A stretch of 64,000 bases of DNA, taken from assembly GCF_035046505.1 (NCBI RefSeq), contig NC_089823.1:1790767-1854766 (forward strand). The letters run 5' to 3'. A model generated the notes under the pieces. That model had not been told where the DNA came from. It was given only the letters and a program-made list of their open reading frames with translations, and did no database searches. Each line of letters opens with the position of its first letter. The first letter of the stretch is position 1. Below, in pieces: positions 22,253 to 36,700 of this stretch. The translations under genes were made by a program, and so were the position numbers. Origin of the DNA: Tiliqua scincoides (Eukaryota; Chordata; Lepidosauria; Squamata; Scincidae).

Positions 22253-23392
22253 ATGCAACCTCCCACAGCACTCCAACCTCCCTCTGCAATTGTTTTTATG
22301 GTTTGAGTCAGAGAAAGGATGGAAATGTTGTCTGGGCCCAACAACTTCTCAACTGTCCTGGAACAGCCATACTGTGTCTAGTGGGAGAAGGATCTGGTGG
22401 AGCACGCAAGCGGGGACCTTCTGCATGCTTCTCTTGGGGCCAAGATGACTGTGTTCACCAGACTCCTGACTCCTGGAGAAATTTTCTCCAACTCTGCTTG
22501 GTCCAGGAGGCAGCCCTTGGCAAAAGAGGCCTGTAATACAACCACCAGAAGTGGGAGGTGACACTTTTATAAGACTCCTCTCAATGGTTGAGACATGGGA
22601 TGTGTGCTTAATGGCACAACTGGGCTGGATGGGGGGGGCTGTTCTGAATGAACAAACCCTCCATCTGGACTGGTTGCTTGATTATGTGCATGTCTGACTG
22701 GATCCTTGGAAGCTGAGTGGGGGGACGAGACTGTTTCACGTATAAGAGGGAATCGCACAACTTTCCTCTTTTCACACTCCTTGTGCAAAAGAGGAGGTTT
22801 GCACATCAGACTGAGGGTATGAAATGTACAAAGCAGGTTTTGGTGCTTGTGGTTTAAGCCCCTTGTGCGTGCGTACACATCACTGAACACTCCTTGGCCT
22901 TCTAGTTTCCGCGTTCTTATTCCACCTATTTTCTGTCTCCAGGATACCATCAATTTTTACATCTATCATGTTTAAGTTTTCTCAATTCTCAAACCTGATT
23001 TTGAGGAAACGAGCAATCTCATTTTTCCATAGGGCTGGACACAGTACTAAGTGTTTAGGAGACCTTTGCTGATGGAGGTTGCACTGCCCATCATGGAAGT
23101 ACAGGTTTCTATGACCTGCCACAGCTTGTGGTCCAACTAGTGTTGCACGTTTTTAAATCAGCACAAGCCTTGGCCAGAAGCAAACGTGCAATGGACGTGC
23201 ACACCCTAGACACCACCCTCAGACACCACCACCCCCATGTGTTCAGACTGCAGTTTTGAACCTGCTGCAACTCCCTGAAAAAGCCGTTGCCTGTTCCAGC
23301 CTCAAATTCAAGACCTGGGAAGGGGTGGAAAGTACCACAGAAATTAACGCTTTACGCTGTGTATTTGTATTTCTATTGTTGATTATCTGAAG

Positions 23393-23398
23393 AATAAA
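23393..23398 (+). promoter_or_regulatory. Candidate poly(A) signal for the SFRP2-like gene
   Basis: This AATAAA on the gene's strand, about 1.14 kb after the stop, is a plausible 3' end. It lies before the CR1 insertion that starts near 23505. Transcript data would be needed to prove it. Confidence 0.4.
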
Positions 23399-23504
23399 AC
23401 AAAAATTTAAGGCTACTGGTTTAATTTCAGAAAAAAATGGCAAAACGTGGCTCAGTGTTGCCAGGAGACGTGAGATCCTCCGCGCATCAGAATGATGTAT
23501 ATAG

Positions 23505-24560
23505 ATAATTATATATCTGGATTTTCAGAAGGCATTTGACATGGTCCCTCACCAAAGGCTGCTGAGAAAACTTAATAGTCAGGGAATAAGAGGGAAGGTC
23601 CTCTTATGGATTAAGAATTGGTTGAGGTCCAGGAAACAGACAGTGGGTGTCAATAGGCGGTTTTCACTAAGGAGAGAGGTGAAAGGCAGAGTGCCCCAAG
23701 GATCTGTCCTGGGACTGATACTTTTCAACCTCTTCATTAATGACCTGGAGAAAGGGCAGATGACACCAAACTTTTCCCAGTGGTGAAGACCAGGAGGGAT
23801 TGTGAAGAGCTCCAGAAGGATCTTTCCAGACTGGCAGAATGGGCAGCAAAATGGCAGATGCGCTTCAATGTCAGTAAGTGTAAGGTCATGCACATTGGGG
23901 CAAAAAATCCAAACTCCACATATAGGCTAATGGGTTCTGAGCTGTCTGTGACAGATCAGGAGAGAGATCTTGGGGTGGTGGTGGACAGGTCGATGAAAGT
24001 GTCGACCCAATGCACAGCGGCAGTGAAGAAGGCCAATTCTATGCTTGGGATCATTAGAAAAGGTATTGAGAACAAAACAGCTAATATTATAATGCCATTG
24101 TACAAATCGATGGTATGGCTGCACCTGGAGTGTTGCGTTCAGTTCTGGTCCCCACATATAGGATATAATGGAAGGAGAAAAGCTGCAAAAGACAGCAACC
24201 AAAATTATTACTGGGCTGGAGCACCACCCTTATGGGGAAAGGCTGCAGCGTTTGAGGCTTTTCAGTCTAGAAAAGAGGCGCCTGAGGGGGGGACGTGACT
24301 GAGATACAAAATTATGCAGGGGATCAATAGAGTGGATAGAGGAATATTCTTTTCCCCCTCACACGACACCAGAACCAGGGGACACCTGCTCAAATTGAGC
24401 GTCAGGAGAATTAGACAAAAGGAAATATTTCGCACTTGGTGAGAGTCATTGTGGGATCCCCTTAGGAGATGAAAAGGAATAGAGAAGCAAAATGGGATGA
24501 ACTCCCACGTGTTTTGAATGATGCTCTCCATCAGGGGAATGGCCTTCCCAAAGAGGTCAG
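23505..24560 (+). mobile_element. CR1 LINE, 5'-truncated ORF2 and 3' region
   Basis: The plus strand codes for CR1 reverse transcriptase sequence: DFQKAFDMVPHQRLLRKL, KGRVPQGSVLGLILFNLFIN, then FNVSKCKVMHIGAKNPNSTY and RDLGVVVDRSMKVSTQC. Several frame changes occur, and the FADD catalytic block is lost in a gap after NDLEKG. It is therefore dead. It separates the SFRP2-like gene from TOMT. Confidence 0.85.
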
Positions 24561-26065
24561 CCTCACTCCTTCACTGCCCATTTGTAGCACTCACACTCCT
24601 GGAAACTGCCGGTTCATTGGCAAGCGGGGTGCAAGTTAGAGATCCTCCTGTGCTGCCTCAAGGCTGGTGCTTCAGGTGTGTCCCCCTCCCTTTCAATGTG
24701 TGTTTTATTCCTTATCATTCCTTGGACTCTTCTTTTTCTGCTCAACTGGCAACCCTGTTCAGGAGGTATAAGATTTTACAGGGAAGAAAAGTATTGAGAA
24801 GCAGAACACAGACAGCAATGGCAGCAGCTCCCCTTCCAAGCCCAGTAAGTATCAATCACAGTCAATTTACCTGCACTCTTTGCATCCCACTTGTGTGTGG
24901 GAAAAGGCTCCAGATGGCCGATGAACACCAACCAACACAAAAGCAACCCATCCATAGTAACAAAACAGAATCCAGTACCCATCACAACCAAACCCATCTC
25001 CACAGCATAACTGGTCATCATTAATGAGGCTTTCCTAAGAAGAAGGTGCATGTGTGGACCTTTGGGGGGGGGGAGGGTGCTTCCCATGCCAGGAGTTGCC
25101 AAGGGGTGCATTCCACACGCTGGCTCAAAAGGATCAGATCCCATCCGTTTCTCTTTGGATTGCCTTGAAGAGGGACAAAAGTGCTTCCCTGTCTCCCTCC
25201 TTCAAGCACTCCAATTCATTTGAGAAGGAAATTTACACACGAGCTGAGCGAATTCATCAACCATCAAGGGACCCATGTCTGCAGCCCAACTGGCCCTTGC
25301 AAGCCATGGAGGAGGCATCATTGTTGCCAGTGCACCCTTCAGACTGGAAAGGGCTTTGCAGGCCCTGCTGACTCCACTTTCAGGAGGGAGGGCACCTTCC
25401 TCTTTGTGACTGGCTGCTGGACAACAGGAGCCTTGCAAGAAACCGGAGAGGCGGCTTAGGTGTCAGCATCAATCATTTATCTTAGCAAGCAGGAGGGCTG
25501 GGGGCCCAGGTTTGCCTCCCGCTCGCTTGCAGTTGCACTTCAAGGGTCTCTGTACCTTGGCCTGCAGGAAGGAACCAAACAGCTGCCAGAGCCCCAAACA
25601 GGTAAGAGCTGCTTTCTCTGCCTTCTGCATCTGGTAGGATAGCAAGAGCCTCCAGTGGCCAGCCTTCCTTCCCTTCCCTTCCCCCTGCTCTACTTCTCAA
25701 GTGAGGCAGAGAGAAAAGAACTGCCTGAGTCCCATATCTACCAGGCTCCCCACTCCCTCCTAGCACCCCAAGTCACTCATCAGCTCCTCCCTTATCGCTT
25801 CTTGTTAACACACAACCCCCTTCTCACTTCCACCAGTAGCTTGGAAATGTGCTTCTCCAAAGCGCATTGGACAGGGTCCTTCTCCAAAAGAACCCTGTGT
25901 GATTCACCAACAAATACCAATGCAAAACAGCAATAAAATGCTTAAAATCCCAAGATGAAGATAAACCAATGAAGAATCTTGTGGCACCTGAAACTCCTGG
26001 CTGAGGTAGAAGCTCTGATGCCCTGAGGCCTCTTTGTTAGATGAGCAATTAATGGGAAATGGTCA

Positions 26066-26105
26066 GTGTTTGTGTGTGTGTGTGTGTGTGTGCCGGGGGG
26101 GGGGG
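26066..26105. repeat. (TG)n microsatellite followed by a G-run
   Basis: A TG dinucleotide run of roughly 24 nt passes into a poly(G) tract about 60 bp upstream of the TOMT coding exon. Confidence 0.9.
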
Positions 26106-26163
26106 CTGGGCTGGGAGCTTTCCCCCACTGCTTGTGTGTCCCCTATAGGTTTTCCACCCAGCC

Positions 26164-29100
26164 ATGGTCTCCCCAGCCATTGCACTGGCTTTCATCCCCT
26201 TTGTGGTTTCACTACTCATCCGCTACCGGCACTACTTCTTGCTCTTTTACCGCGCGGTGCTGGTCCGATGGCTGCGGGACTACCTGACCGGCATCACCAA
26301 GGAGGAGAGGGCCTTCCAGTACATCATGACTCACGCCATCCCCGGGGACCCCCTGCACATCTTGGAGACCTTCGACCAGTGGAGCTATCACTGCGAGTAC
26401 CTTTGCAACCTGGGACCTCAGAAAGGTGTGGCTGGGCCCTTGGAGAGGCTGAGGAGCCTGCTAGAGGAGGCACAATGTAGCCACAGCATAAAGATGCTGG
26501 GGCGAAAGGGGCTTAGCTCTCCCACTTGCACTAGGGGCAGACTTTTATCTTGCAACAAGAGGCGGGGGGGGGGAGGGAGAACACACTGGAGTGATCTGTC
26601 TGCCTTGCCAGGGTCAAAGGGCTACCAAGGGTTAGACCAAATGAGAATGAGAGCGGCAGGTTGCTCAGACATGGGCTTGCAGATCAAGCCCTAAGTGACT
26701 GGGGAGGCGCTACCTTTGCAGGGAAGGCAGGTATGGATGGTGTAAGAAGTGAGACACCCTGACTGGCTTGTGCCCTGGTTGGAGACAGCCTCCTCCTTCC
26801 CTGGTGCTCCACAATATCTCCATACGATCTGTTTATTTACAGACATACCCACTGAGCAAATTCAAAGCCAGCTATATTGCATGCCATCCTCAGAGGCCTT
26901 AAACATTTTGGGGGGTCAGCTGGCCATCGCAACCTGGACTTCTCTTTAAGCAATAAGCCTGCAGCATGAGATCTGTGTTCACTTCCTTTTCCTACCTCTC
27001 CTTTCTCCTTGTCTTTCTCAGTCTTCGTCCTGTCATTATTTAATCTCTTAAACATTTAAACAAAAGACAAAGAAAAGAAACCAGTGGTGGCCAGGCCACA
27101 TCCTGGTTGTGAATTCCAGGCCACCAGATGAACACCTGTGATTTAGGGAACAGGCAACCCAACCCTAGATGAGCTTGACCTCAAAGCAGGCCTTGCTGAT
27201 GGTTTCTTCTTCACTATGTGTGTATCCTGCCCCTCCTCCCAGGAGCTGGCTCAGGGCCAAAGGCATGGGGACAAGTTCATGTTGCCTTCACACCAATCCT
27301 GTAAGGGAGGGCATGCGTATAGTAATTGGCCCAATGTCTTGCAGTGAGTTTCATGCACAATTGGGGATTTTAACACAGGCCTCTCAAGTTCAACACACCA
27401 TACAGTACGTCACACTGGCTCAGCTCAGAAAAGTACAGTGAAAAAGCAAGCAACTGGTTCTTTTCCCCTTTAATTTACAAGCATTCACTCCTGTCTACCT
27501 CCCAAGGATGTAGAGACCACTGCCTGGCCTGTGTATAAACTGCAAGGCCACCTGAGCCTGACAGGAGCAGACACTTGCAGGGGATGAGTTCTGTCTCAGC
27601 TGTCCACAAACAAAATATCTGATTTGACTACCCAATTTTGAAATGCATGCAAAGTTTTGGTTTGGTGCTAAGGAAGAAACAGGCTGTGGGAACAGTTCAG
27701 GAAAGGGCAAGATTGGCAGGACACACGTGCCTCTTCCTCATGCCAACCCTCTCTCCCTCTGTGCGATATTTGGCACCTCTAGCTAAAATCCTGGAGCGGC
27801 TGATCTATGAGAAGGCACCCCTCACCGTCCTGGAGCTGGGCACGTACTGTGGTTATGCCACCATCCTCATGGCCCAGTCACTACCACTGGGTGCCCGCCT
27901 GTATTCAGTGGAGATGAACCCGTGCAAAGCGGCAGTGGCCGAGAAGGTCATCCGCCTGGCTGGCTTCGACGATGACACGGTCAGTAGCCTTGGCTTCCAT
28001 GGCACTGCTTGCAGATCAGAAAATTCCCTGGTTCTGGGACTGAAATGGGAGCAGTCAGGGCCATTCAGAGCACATTTGCGGGCATTCTCAAGAGATGGTG
28101 GCAAGAAGGGGGGGTGGGACACCCTGTCTTAAAGGGTAGGCAACGGGACCACCAACACTTCATTCAGCCTGGAATCATACTAAATATTATGACAGGAGAG
28201 TTTCTGAACTCTTGCAGACTGGGCAGCAGTGGACCTAACACTGGGCAAACACCCCAGATGCTGAGTCCATGCGACTCTAGGATCATGCGGGAAGCCTCAC
28301 TGAGGCTCCCAACGCGGCAGAAACTGCACTTCCAGTTTTCCAGGCTTCCCCAGTCGGTCCTACGGTAGCGCGAGGCTCCATCATGCTCCAACAGAGTGGG
28401 GCAGTGTTGCTGACCTTTGCTCCAGGAGCAGGAAGGGGTAAGTCTGCCACTGAGACTGGGAAACGTTTAAGATGGTGGGGGGAAACCTGGCTTGGCATAA
28501 AAGATTTAGGTGTCCTTCAGCGCGATCCTATGCATGTCTAACTCAGACAGGCACCCATTGTGTTCAGTGGGACCTAATTCCAGGAAAGTGTTGACTCTGC
28601 TTGGCTGAGGGTTCTGCATCAGCAGATTTGACTCAACACAGGTGCAGACCCCATGTCTAGACAGCCTCAAGGACCTCTCAGATGCAACCCAGCTGCCTCA
28701 CCAAAAACCAGAAGTGCCTTCCATTGGCCTTCCGAATCCTGGGAAGGCCACACACATCCTTCCCACTCAGAAGGCCTCCCGGAGGTGTGCAGAAGGTCCT
28801 TGAAGCCCTACCCAGACTCCATTATCCTGGGACTGGATCCCTTGTGGATACAGAGGACCAACTGTACTGAATTGTAACCGTTGGCTGAGAAGACATGCAA
28901 AGGATTGCGCTGTGAGCAGACCACAAGCCAAACACGAGCCAGAAGTGTGATGCAGCTGCAAAGAAAGCAAATGCATTGCTGGATGCATCACCAGAAGTAC
29001 AGAGCCATGGTCACAAGAAGGTCCTCTCTGTTCCACACCAGTCTACTCTCACGTCGAATGCTGCATCCAGTTTTGGGCACCACATTTTAAGGATATTGAT

Positions 29101-30130
29101 AAGCTGGAGTGGGTTCAGAAGAAGGCAACTAAGGGCGCAATCCTAACCAGGTCTACTCAGAAGTAAGTCCTATTTTGTTCAATGGGGCTCACTCTCCGGA
29201 AAGTGTTGTTAGGATTGCAGCCTAAGACAGTGAAGGGTCTGGGCACAAAGTCCTGTGAGGAACAATGAAAAGAGCTTGGTATGTTTAGCCTGGAGAGGAG
29301 GTGAGGAAGGGAAGATACGATAGCCACCTTCAACTACCTGAAGGGCCGTCATGTAGGAGGGCAGGGATGGTGTGCTTCAGGTACTTTTTAAGGACATGCC
29401 TAGAACCTTGGGGCTGAACCTAGTGGAAAATAACTCAGGTTAGCCAGACAAACTTACGCGCAGTCTGCCTTGTACAGTTGTGGGCTCTCCCTGACTGGAG
29501 ATTCTCAAGCTGAGGCTGGACAGCTACTTCTTGGGGATGTTGTAGTCGCCTGTGCTGGACTAGATTACCTCAAAGGTGCACTCCCACACAACATTCTACT
29601 GCTCTATGATGAGAGGACCGTCCTCCCCCTTTCTGCTTGCAAACTAAAAACACCTGCTGGGGAAAGTATGCTGGAATAGATGCATCTGTGGACTGGTGCT
29701 GCAAGGGAACACTTGTGCTATTTTGGTAGTGGCTTTAGCCAATGTTCAGGGGGGAGGGGCTGCATGGATCTCACTAGCTTGACTCTGCTGTTCTACCCTC
29801 CTGCTGCAGGTGGAGCTAATCATTGGTTCCTCAGAGGAGGTCATCCCTCTGCTCAAAGAGAAGCACGGGCTGTTCCAAGCAGATTTTGTCTTCATGGACC
29901 ACTGGAAGCGCTGCTACCTGCGAGATCTGCAACTGCTGGAGGCCCATGACCTCCTCCCAAAGGGGGCCACCATCCTGGCCGACAATATCATCTGCCCTGG
30001 GGCGCCCCACTTCCTGCAGTATGTCAAGGCCTGTGGCAAGTACAAGTGGAGAATTCATCGGACTAGCCTGGAGTACTTTCGGGGCATTCGTGATGGCATG
30101 GCCCAGATTACCTACACTGGCCTGCCATGA
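26164..30130 (+). CDS. TOMT: TOMT, transmembrane O-methyltransferase (3 coding exons)
   Basis: Exons 26164-26425, 27783-27979 and 29810-30130 join in phase to 780 nt, 259 aa. The N-terminus [18 protein letters not shown] is a signal-anchor helix. A COMT-type fold follows, with the SAM-binding motif [11 protein letters not shown] (104-114), acidic Glu131, and the COMT active-site set Asp183-His184-Trp185-Lys186, Asp211-Asn212 and Glu241. In other vertebrates TOMT is required in hair cells to bring TMC1/TMC2 channels to the stereocilia, and human LRTOMT mutations cause deafness (DFNB63). The gene is separate from LRRC51, with LAMTOR1 and the SFRP2-like gene between them. The ATG exon is preceded by an AG acceptor (26148-26149), so an upstream non-coding exon is likely. 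Intron 2 holds a CR1 fragment with a MITE inside it. Confidence 0.95.
28984..29615 (+). mobile_element. Old CR1 LINE fragment in TOMT intron 2, split by a MITE
   Basis: The reading [19 protein letters not shown] and the phrase GCCACCTTCAACTACCTGAA are typical of the CR1 ORF2 C-terminus and 3' UTR. A 90-bp element at 29133-29222 interrupts it, so the CR1 is the older of the two. Confidence 0.75.
29133..29222. mobile_element. 90-bp PIF/Harbinger-like MITE with TAA duplication
   Basis: The ends GGGCGCAATCCTAACC and TTAGGATTGCAGCC are imperfect inverted repeats. A perfect TAA direct repeat flanks it (29130-29132 and 29223-29225). The surrounding CR1 sequence reads continuously once the element is ignored. 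Confidence 0.7.
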
Positions 30131-30374
30131 AGAAAGATACTCCTAGAAGGAAGCTGGGCTGCCTCTCCCATCGGCCGCAGATGCAGTCACAAAAATGAAG
30201 GGCTTATTACTTGCGGGGGTGGGGGGAGAAAGCAACCCTATGCTGGGGTGCACATCTAGTAACAACCTAGAAAATTACACACACGTAATTTTGCTGGCCA
30301 GAATGGGAACCTGGCTGGAAACCTTGCTGGCCTTCTTTCCAAGGAAAATTCCCTTTTTTTCTTGGAAAATTGTT

Positions 30375-30470
30375 AATTGTTTTATGTTTTAAACTTGTAA
30401 GCTGTCTTGGTTGATTGTCCTTACTGGGAGAAAAGCGGGATATCAATTCTTCAAATAAATAAATTAGTTC
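30375..30470 (+). mobile_element. L2/CR1-type LINE tail
   Basis: AAGCTGTCTTGG, AAAGCGGGATATCAATTCTT and the AAATAAATAAA end resemble the 3' tails of reptilian L2/CR1-like LINEs. It lies in the TOMT 3' flank and supplies AATAAA hexamers that may or may not be used. Another AATAAA lies at 30636-30641. Confidence 0.5.
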
Positions 30471-30987
30471 GTAAGAAATCACAGCTGTGGGATAAACTTA
30501 GACCCAAAGTCCTGAAGGCACAGGTTGCTTGCCAGACACTGAGGCTGAGCTCTCTAATTGTTCACACCTTTACAAAATTTCTCTAACAGGAAATTAAGCT
30601 ACAGATTCCTAAATAAGTATTTATGACCAGAGTAGAATAAACGTAACCCAGCATATGATGTTGTTTGATTTGCACATAGGGCAAGAAGAAAATTTAAGCT
30701 GTTTTGCTGTGAAGTTTACAAACTTTGTTGGAATGAAAGCAAAAATATTAAAAGCATCTATCCAATTTTCTTGCCTTTTCGGTGGGTAGAATACTGGGAA
30801 CAAAGTGATGAAGTCCTGTGCATGTTCAGGGGAAACCACCTCAACCTCCGTTTTCGGGACTGACAGACAACCATTGGGTCCATCATTGGGTCCAATCAAG
30901 GAGAACATTATATGCCAAGAGAGGAGCCGCAGGATCACATCATGCCAGAGTGAGGGAATTAGAAATACTGGTCAAGTGATAAAAAGG

Positions 30988-30993
30988 TTTATT
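30988..30993 (-). promoter_or_regulatory. ANAPC15: ANAPC15 poly(A) signal (AATAAA on the minus strand)
   Basis: TTTATT on the plus strand reads AATAAA on the minus strand. It lies about 320 nt beyond the ANAPC15 stop codon and gives a compact 3' UTR. Confidence 0.65.
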
Positions 30994-31314
30994 GAGCATT
31001 GAGTTTCTGTGGTGAGCAGAATGCCACCAACCACTCCACCCATTCGGGCACCGGATGCCCTGGCCCTGCAGAACTCCCCACTCTTCCCTCCCTTTCTCAA
31101 AAGTGTTCAGGTGGCCCACAAGCACTCAGCAGAATCTGCACTTCCGTGGCAGGGGTGTAGTGGAAATGCACCCGTTTGACAACCAGGATCTGGGCAGGTG
31201 GAGAAGACCCATGAAGGGGACCAGCCTGGCTTGTAGAGACATGTCCCACTTCCCTGCTCCACGAGTAGCAGATACAAGTCCGTAGGCCGAAATGCGTTTG
31301 CCTCACCTCCGGGC

Positions 31315-33849
<2,535 letters not shown>

Positions 33850-34339
33850 CGCTTTCTGTGGGGGAGAAAGGAAGGCAGGTGGGAGGTGCAGCCCACGTTC
33901 AGGGGTCAAGAGGAAGTGGCAAGAGCCCTGAAGTCAACCCTGGGGCTGCCCTCTTGATTGAAGAACTGCCAAGCGGGGGGGGGGGGACTACCCTGTGGAA
34001 GTTGGGGCAGGGAAACACATGGCACACCGGACCACGAAGGTTTCTGCCCTCGCAAGGGGAAAGCCTCAGGAAGAGATGCCTGCTCTGCCTGCAAGCAAGA
34101 GCTGCTGGGATTCCTGCAGGCCCAGGAAAGATGCCCGGAGCACAGAGGAAGGGCTGGCCCAGCTCACGCCACAAAGAGAGCCCGGCGTGGCTGCAAATCT
34201 CAAGGGAGTGAAACCCACAGGTGTGCAGCAGCGTAGCTGGAGGGGGGCAGAGGCTCAGGTTGGCAGGGAGCCTCAGCGAGACGGGCAAGCGCCCCCCCCT
34301 TCGGAGCCATTCCTGGCTGGGGGAGCCAAACGGCAGGTG

Positions 34340-35130
34340 TGATCCACAGAACAGCCACACGCCTGGGGCGGACAGGGAGGGCTGCAGAGCCCCAGAGCTG
34401 GCTGTGCTCAGGACAGCCGTGCGCCGGGGGAACTGGACCTGCTCACGTTCCCTCTGATGCCCCCCACAACTGCACGGGGGACTGGCTGGCTGGCTGGAGG
34501 TGGCCCTCCTCCTCGCGGGGGTCGCCAGGCTCCGAGAGCCGCATCCCCAGGAGGAAGGAGAACTGCTGGCCTGGGGTGGGCAGGAGCGTGGCGGGCACTG
34601 CCAGCTCCCGGCTCCGGAGGAAGGCTGCCGGCCTCAGGGGGCCGCGGGTCTGCTGTCGCGAGTGCCCCGGAGGCATCTGCTGCCCCGCGAGCTGCAGGGA
34701 GCCGGACTGGCCGGCCCGGCGGGGCTCCTCCTGGGAACCGGTCCGGGGAACCCCCGGCCACCTGGGGGCCCGGCGGGTCCTCCGACGCGCCTCAGCGCCT
34801 GTCCCGCGAAACTCCCTGCCACAGGACGGGGTGAGACGGCGGAGTCCGCGGCGCACGCACAGCGCAGGCCAGCCGCTCGAGGGCGTGTCGGCGGGAGGGC
34901 AGCGCGCCGCCGACCCCCGCTCTCACCTGGGCAGCCGACAGCGCCCCGGAAGCAGCTGCGACGGCGACCCGGAAGTGCTCTCCGCCACTTCCGTGCTCTC
35001 CGGCCCCGCCCCCATCGGGGCGCGGCTCCCCCGGCCTGAAAGGGCCCCGCCGGGCCTTCGGGCCGCGGCGTCGTCCTCGGCGGAGCTCGCGCAGTTTCGG
35101 GCTGCAGGCTGCAGAGGCGTCTTGCCCTCG
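34340..35130 (-). promoter_or_regulatory. ANAPC15: CpG island, probable ANAPC15 promoter
   Basis: The stretch is GC-rich and CpG-dense. It contains ETS-type motifs (CCGGAAG at about 34948 and 34970) and the inverse CACTTCCG near 34985. ANAPC15 is the nearest gene pointing away from it. Long open frames here are GC-bias artefacts with no domain similarity. Confidence 0.65.
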
Positions 35131-35212
35131 CCCCGTGCGCTTTGCACGTGCCCAGAGGCACTCTCGCCCCACACTCTCCCTCTGGAAGGGCCACTGCTGC
35201 TGGGGCGGGCTG

Positions 35213-35395
35213 AGTAGCGTAGCTGGAGGGGGGCTGCAGCGCACTGAGGGTTGCACACGCCTCGTCATAGCTTTGCACTCAGCAGCGCCTGGCACCCCAT
35301 GGCAGGGAACACCCATGGCAGGGGGTCTCAGCTTGGTTGGCAAGCTGAGCCTCCCTGCCACGCTGGGTGCCCGCCCCCCTCCAGCTACGCCACCG
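35213..35395. mobile_element. MITE with 18-bp perfect inverted ends
   Basis: GCGTAGCTGGAGGGGGGC at the left is mirrored exactly by GCCCCCCTCCAGCTACGC at the right. A half-copy lies near 34230 and a related element at 55350-55509. No clear target duplication is seen. It borders the ANAPC15 CpG island. Confidence 0.65.
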
Positions 35396-35807
35396 GGTGC
35401 GCCAGTTCATCCAGGGGGCCTGAGAGTTTGGTTGCTCCTCCAGCCTGGGCAGGCTCCGTCTCCTTCTCCAGAAACCGCCTGCACTTGGAAGGGGAACCAG
35501 AAGAACCTGCAGTGGGTGGGGGGTGTCTTGCTGTGTCATCCCAGTTGTTCCAGTGGCCCCTGCCCTGACTTTGCTGGCTCTGCCTTTTCCTGGCCCTGTT
35601 TCTAGAGACGGCTCGTTCCCCCTTCATCGCACTGAAGCCCTTTGCTCAAGCCTGGCTTTCACTGGTGTCCAAAGACCCTCCTCTGAAGCTGTTAACAGGC
35701 TGTGGCTGAGGGCAGTTAAGGCTGTTTCAGTTCTGCCTGAGCATCAGTTCTAAAAATTGTTCTTGTGTGTCTCTCAATACGTGCTGCTCTGTTTTCCATG
35801 ATACTGA

Positions 35808-35985
35808 GGCTCAGATCCTCACCACCTTTCCAGCTCTGGCAGAGCTGTGCCAATGGGGCCTGTGCTGCATCCTGCGGTTAGGCGCAGTCATGGAGACCTC
35901 TTAGAGATAAGGGAATGTTTGTTCCCCTACCTTGGAGCTGCGTTCTCCTTCCCTCGCTGCTGGAAAGTTGGTTAGGATTGCGCCC
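35808..35985. mobile_element. PIF/Harbinger-like MITE, 178 bp
   Basis: The right end GGTTAGGATTGCGCCC is intact and the left end GGCTCAGATCCTCACC is diverged. The 3-bp flanks are TGA and TAA. The body (GCTGTGCCAATGGGGCCTGT) matches copies at 38281 and 45161. Confidence 0.6.
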
Positions 35986-36700
35986 TAAATCAGCCAATTT
36001 CTGTTCTGGATGGCTTTTTTATTGGGGGGGGGGGGTTAATAACAGCATGTGATTGGAATGGTCTCTTGGGTTTAAACTGTGGTTCTCCTGTCTCTAGCAC
36101 ATCCTGCTGCTTTTTATCTCTGTCCCATTTATTATTAATGGCCTGTTCTGGTTCGTTCTGGCTTTTATGCCATCCCAAAATCTTCTGTAGTTTTGGAAAC
36201 ATGGAGTAAGAAGCCCCAGAGTATCACGAAAAGGGTGGGATTGGCCAATGCATGATAGGACGAGGAGGAAAAAGGGTGCTGGAGAAGCACGTTCTTCCCA
36301 AAGAGTGGCAACAGAAAGGGGGTGGCAGCAGTGGAACGTGAATGTGGCAGCCACTGGGCACCTTGGAAGGCATCTCGGCCCCGGCCACCTGCTGTTCATC
36401 TGGTGAGCTGCAGACTTGATGCAGAGCAGATCTGCAAAGATCAAAAAGACTTTGGATCCGCAGTGAAGGAACCGGACTGGCAGTCCAGCTTCAGCAGAAT
36501 GCCTGTTGGGAGTGCTTTGGCAAGGTCCCTTTGCTGGCATTTGATTTTGACTTGGTTCATTTCATCTGCATCCGCATTTGGCATTCTTCAGCATGCTTGG
36601 CAAACGCTCAATAAAGCTGTGAAGCATTTTCACTTCTCTTGCCTTTTGGACAGCTTGCTGGCTCAAGAGATGTAACCTGTGCACAGCCTGTAGGTCAGCT

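Noticed and set aside
34339-35361. Several 100-290 codon frames on both strands upstream of ANAPC15
   Set aside because: They overlap on both strands in a CpG island, share no known domain and have no splice context.
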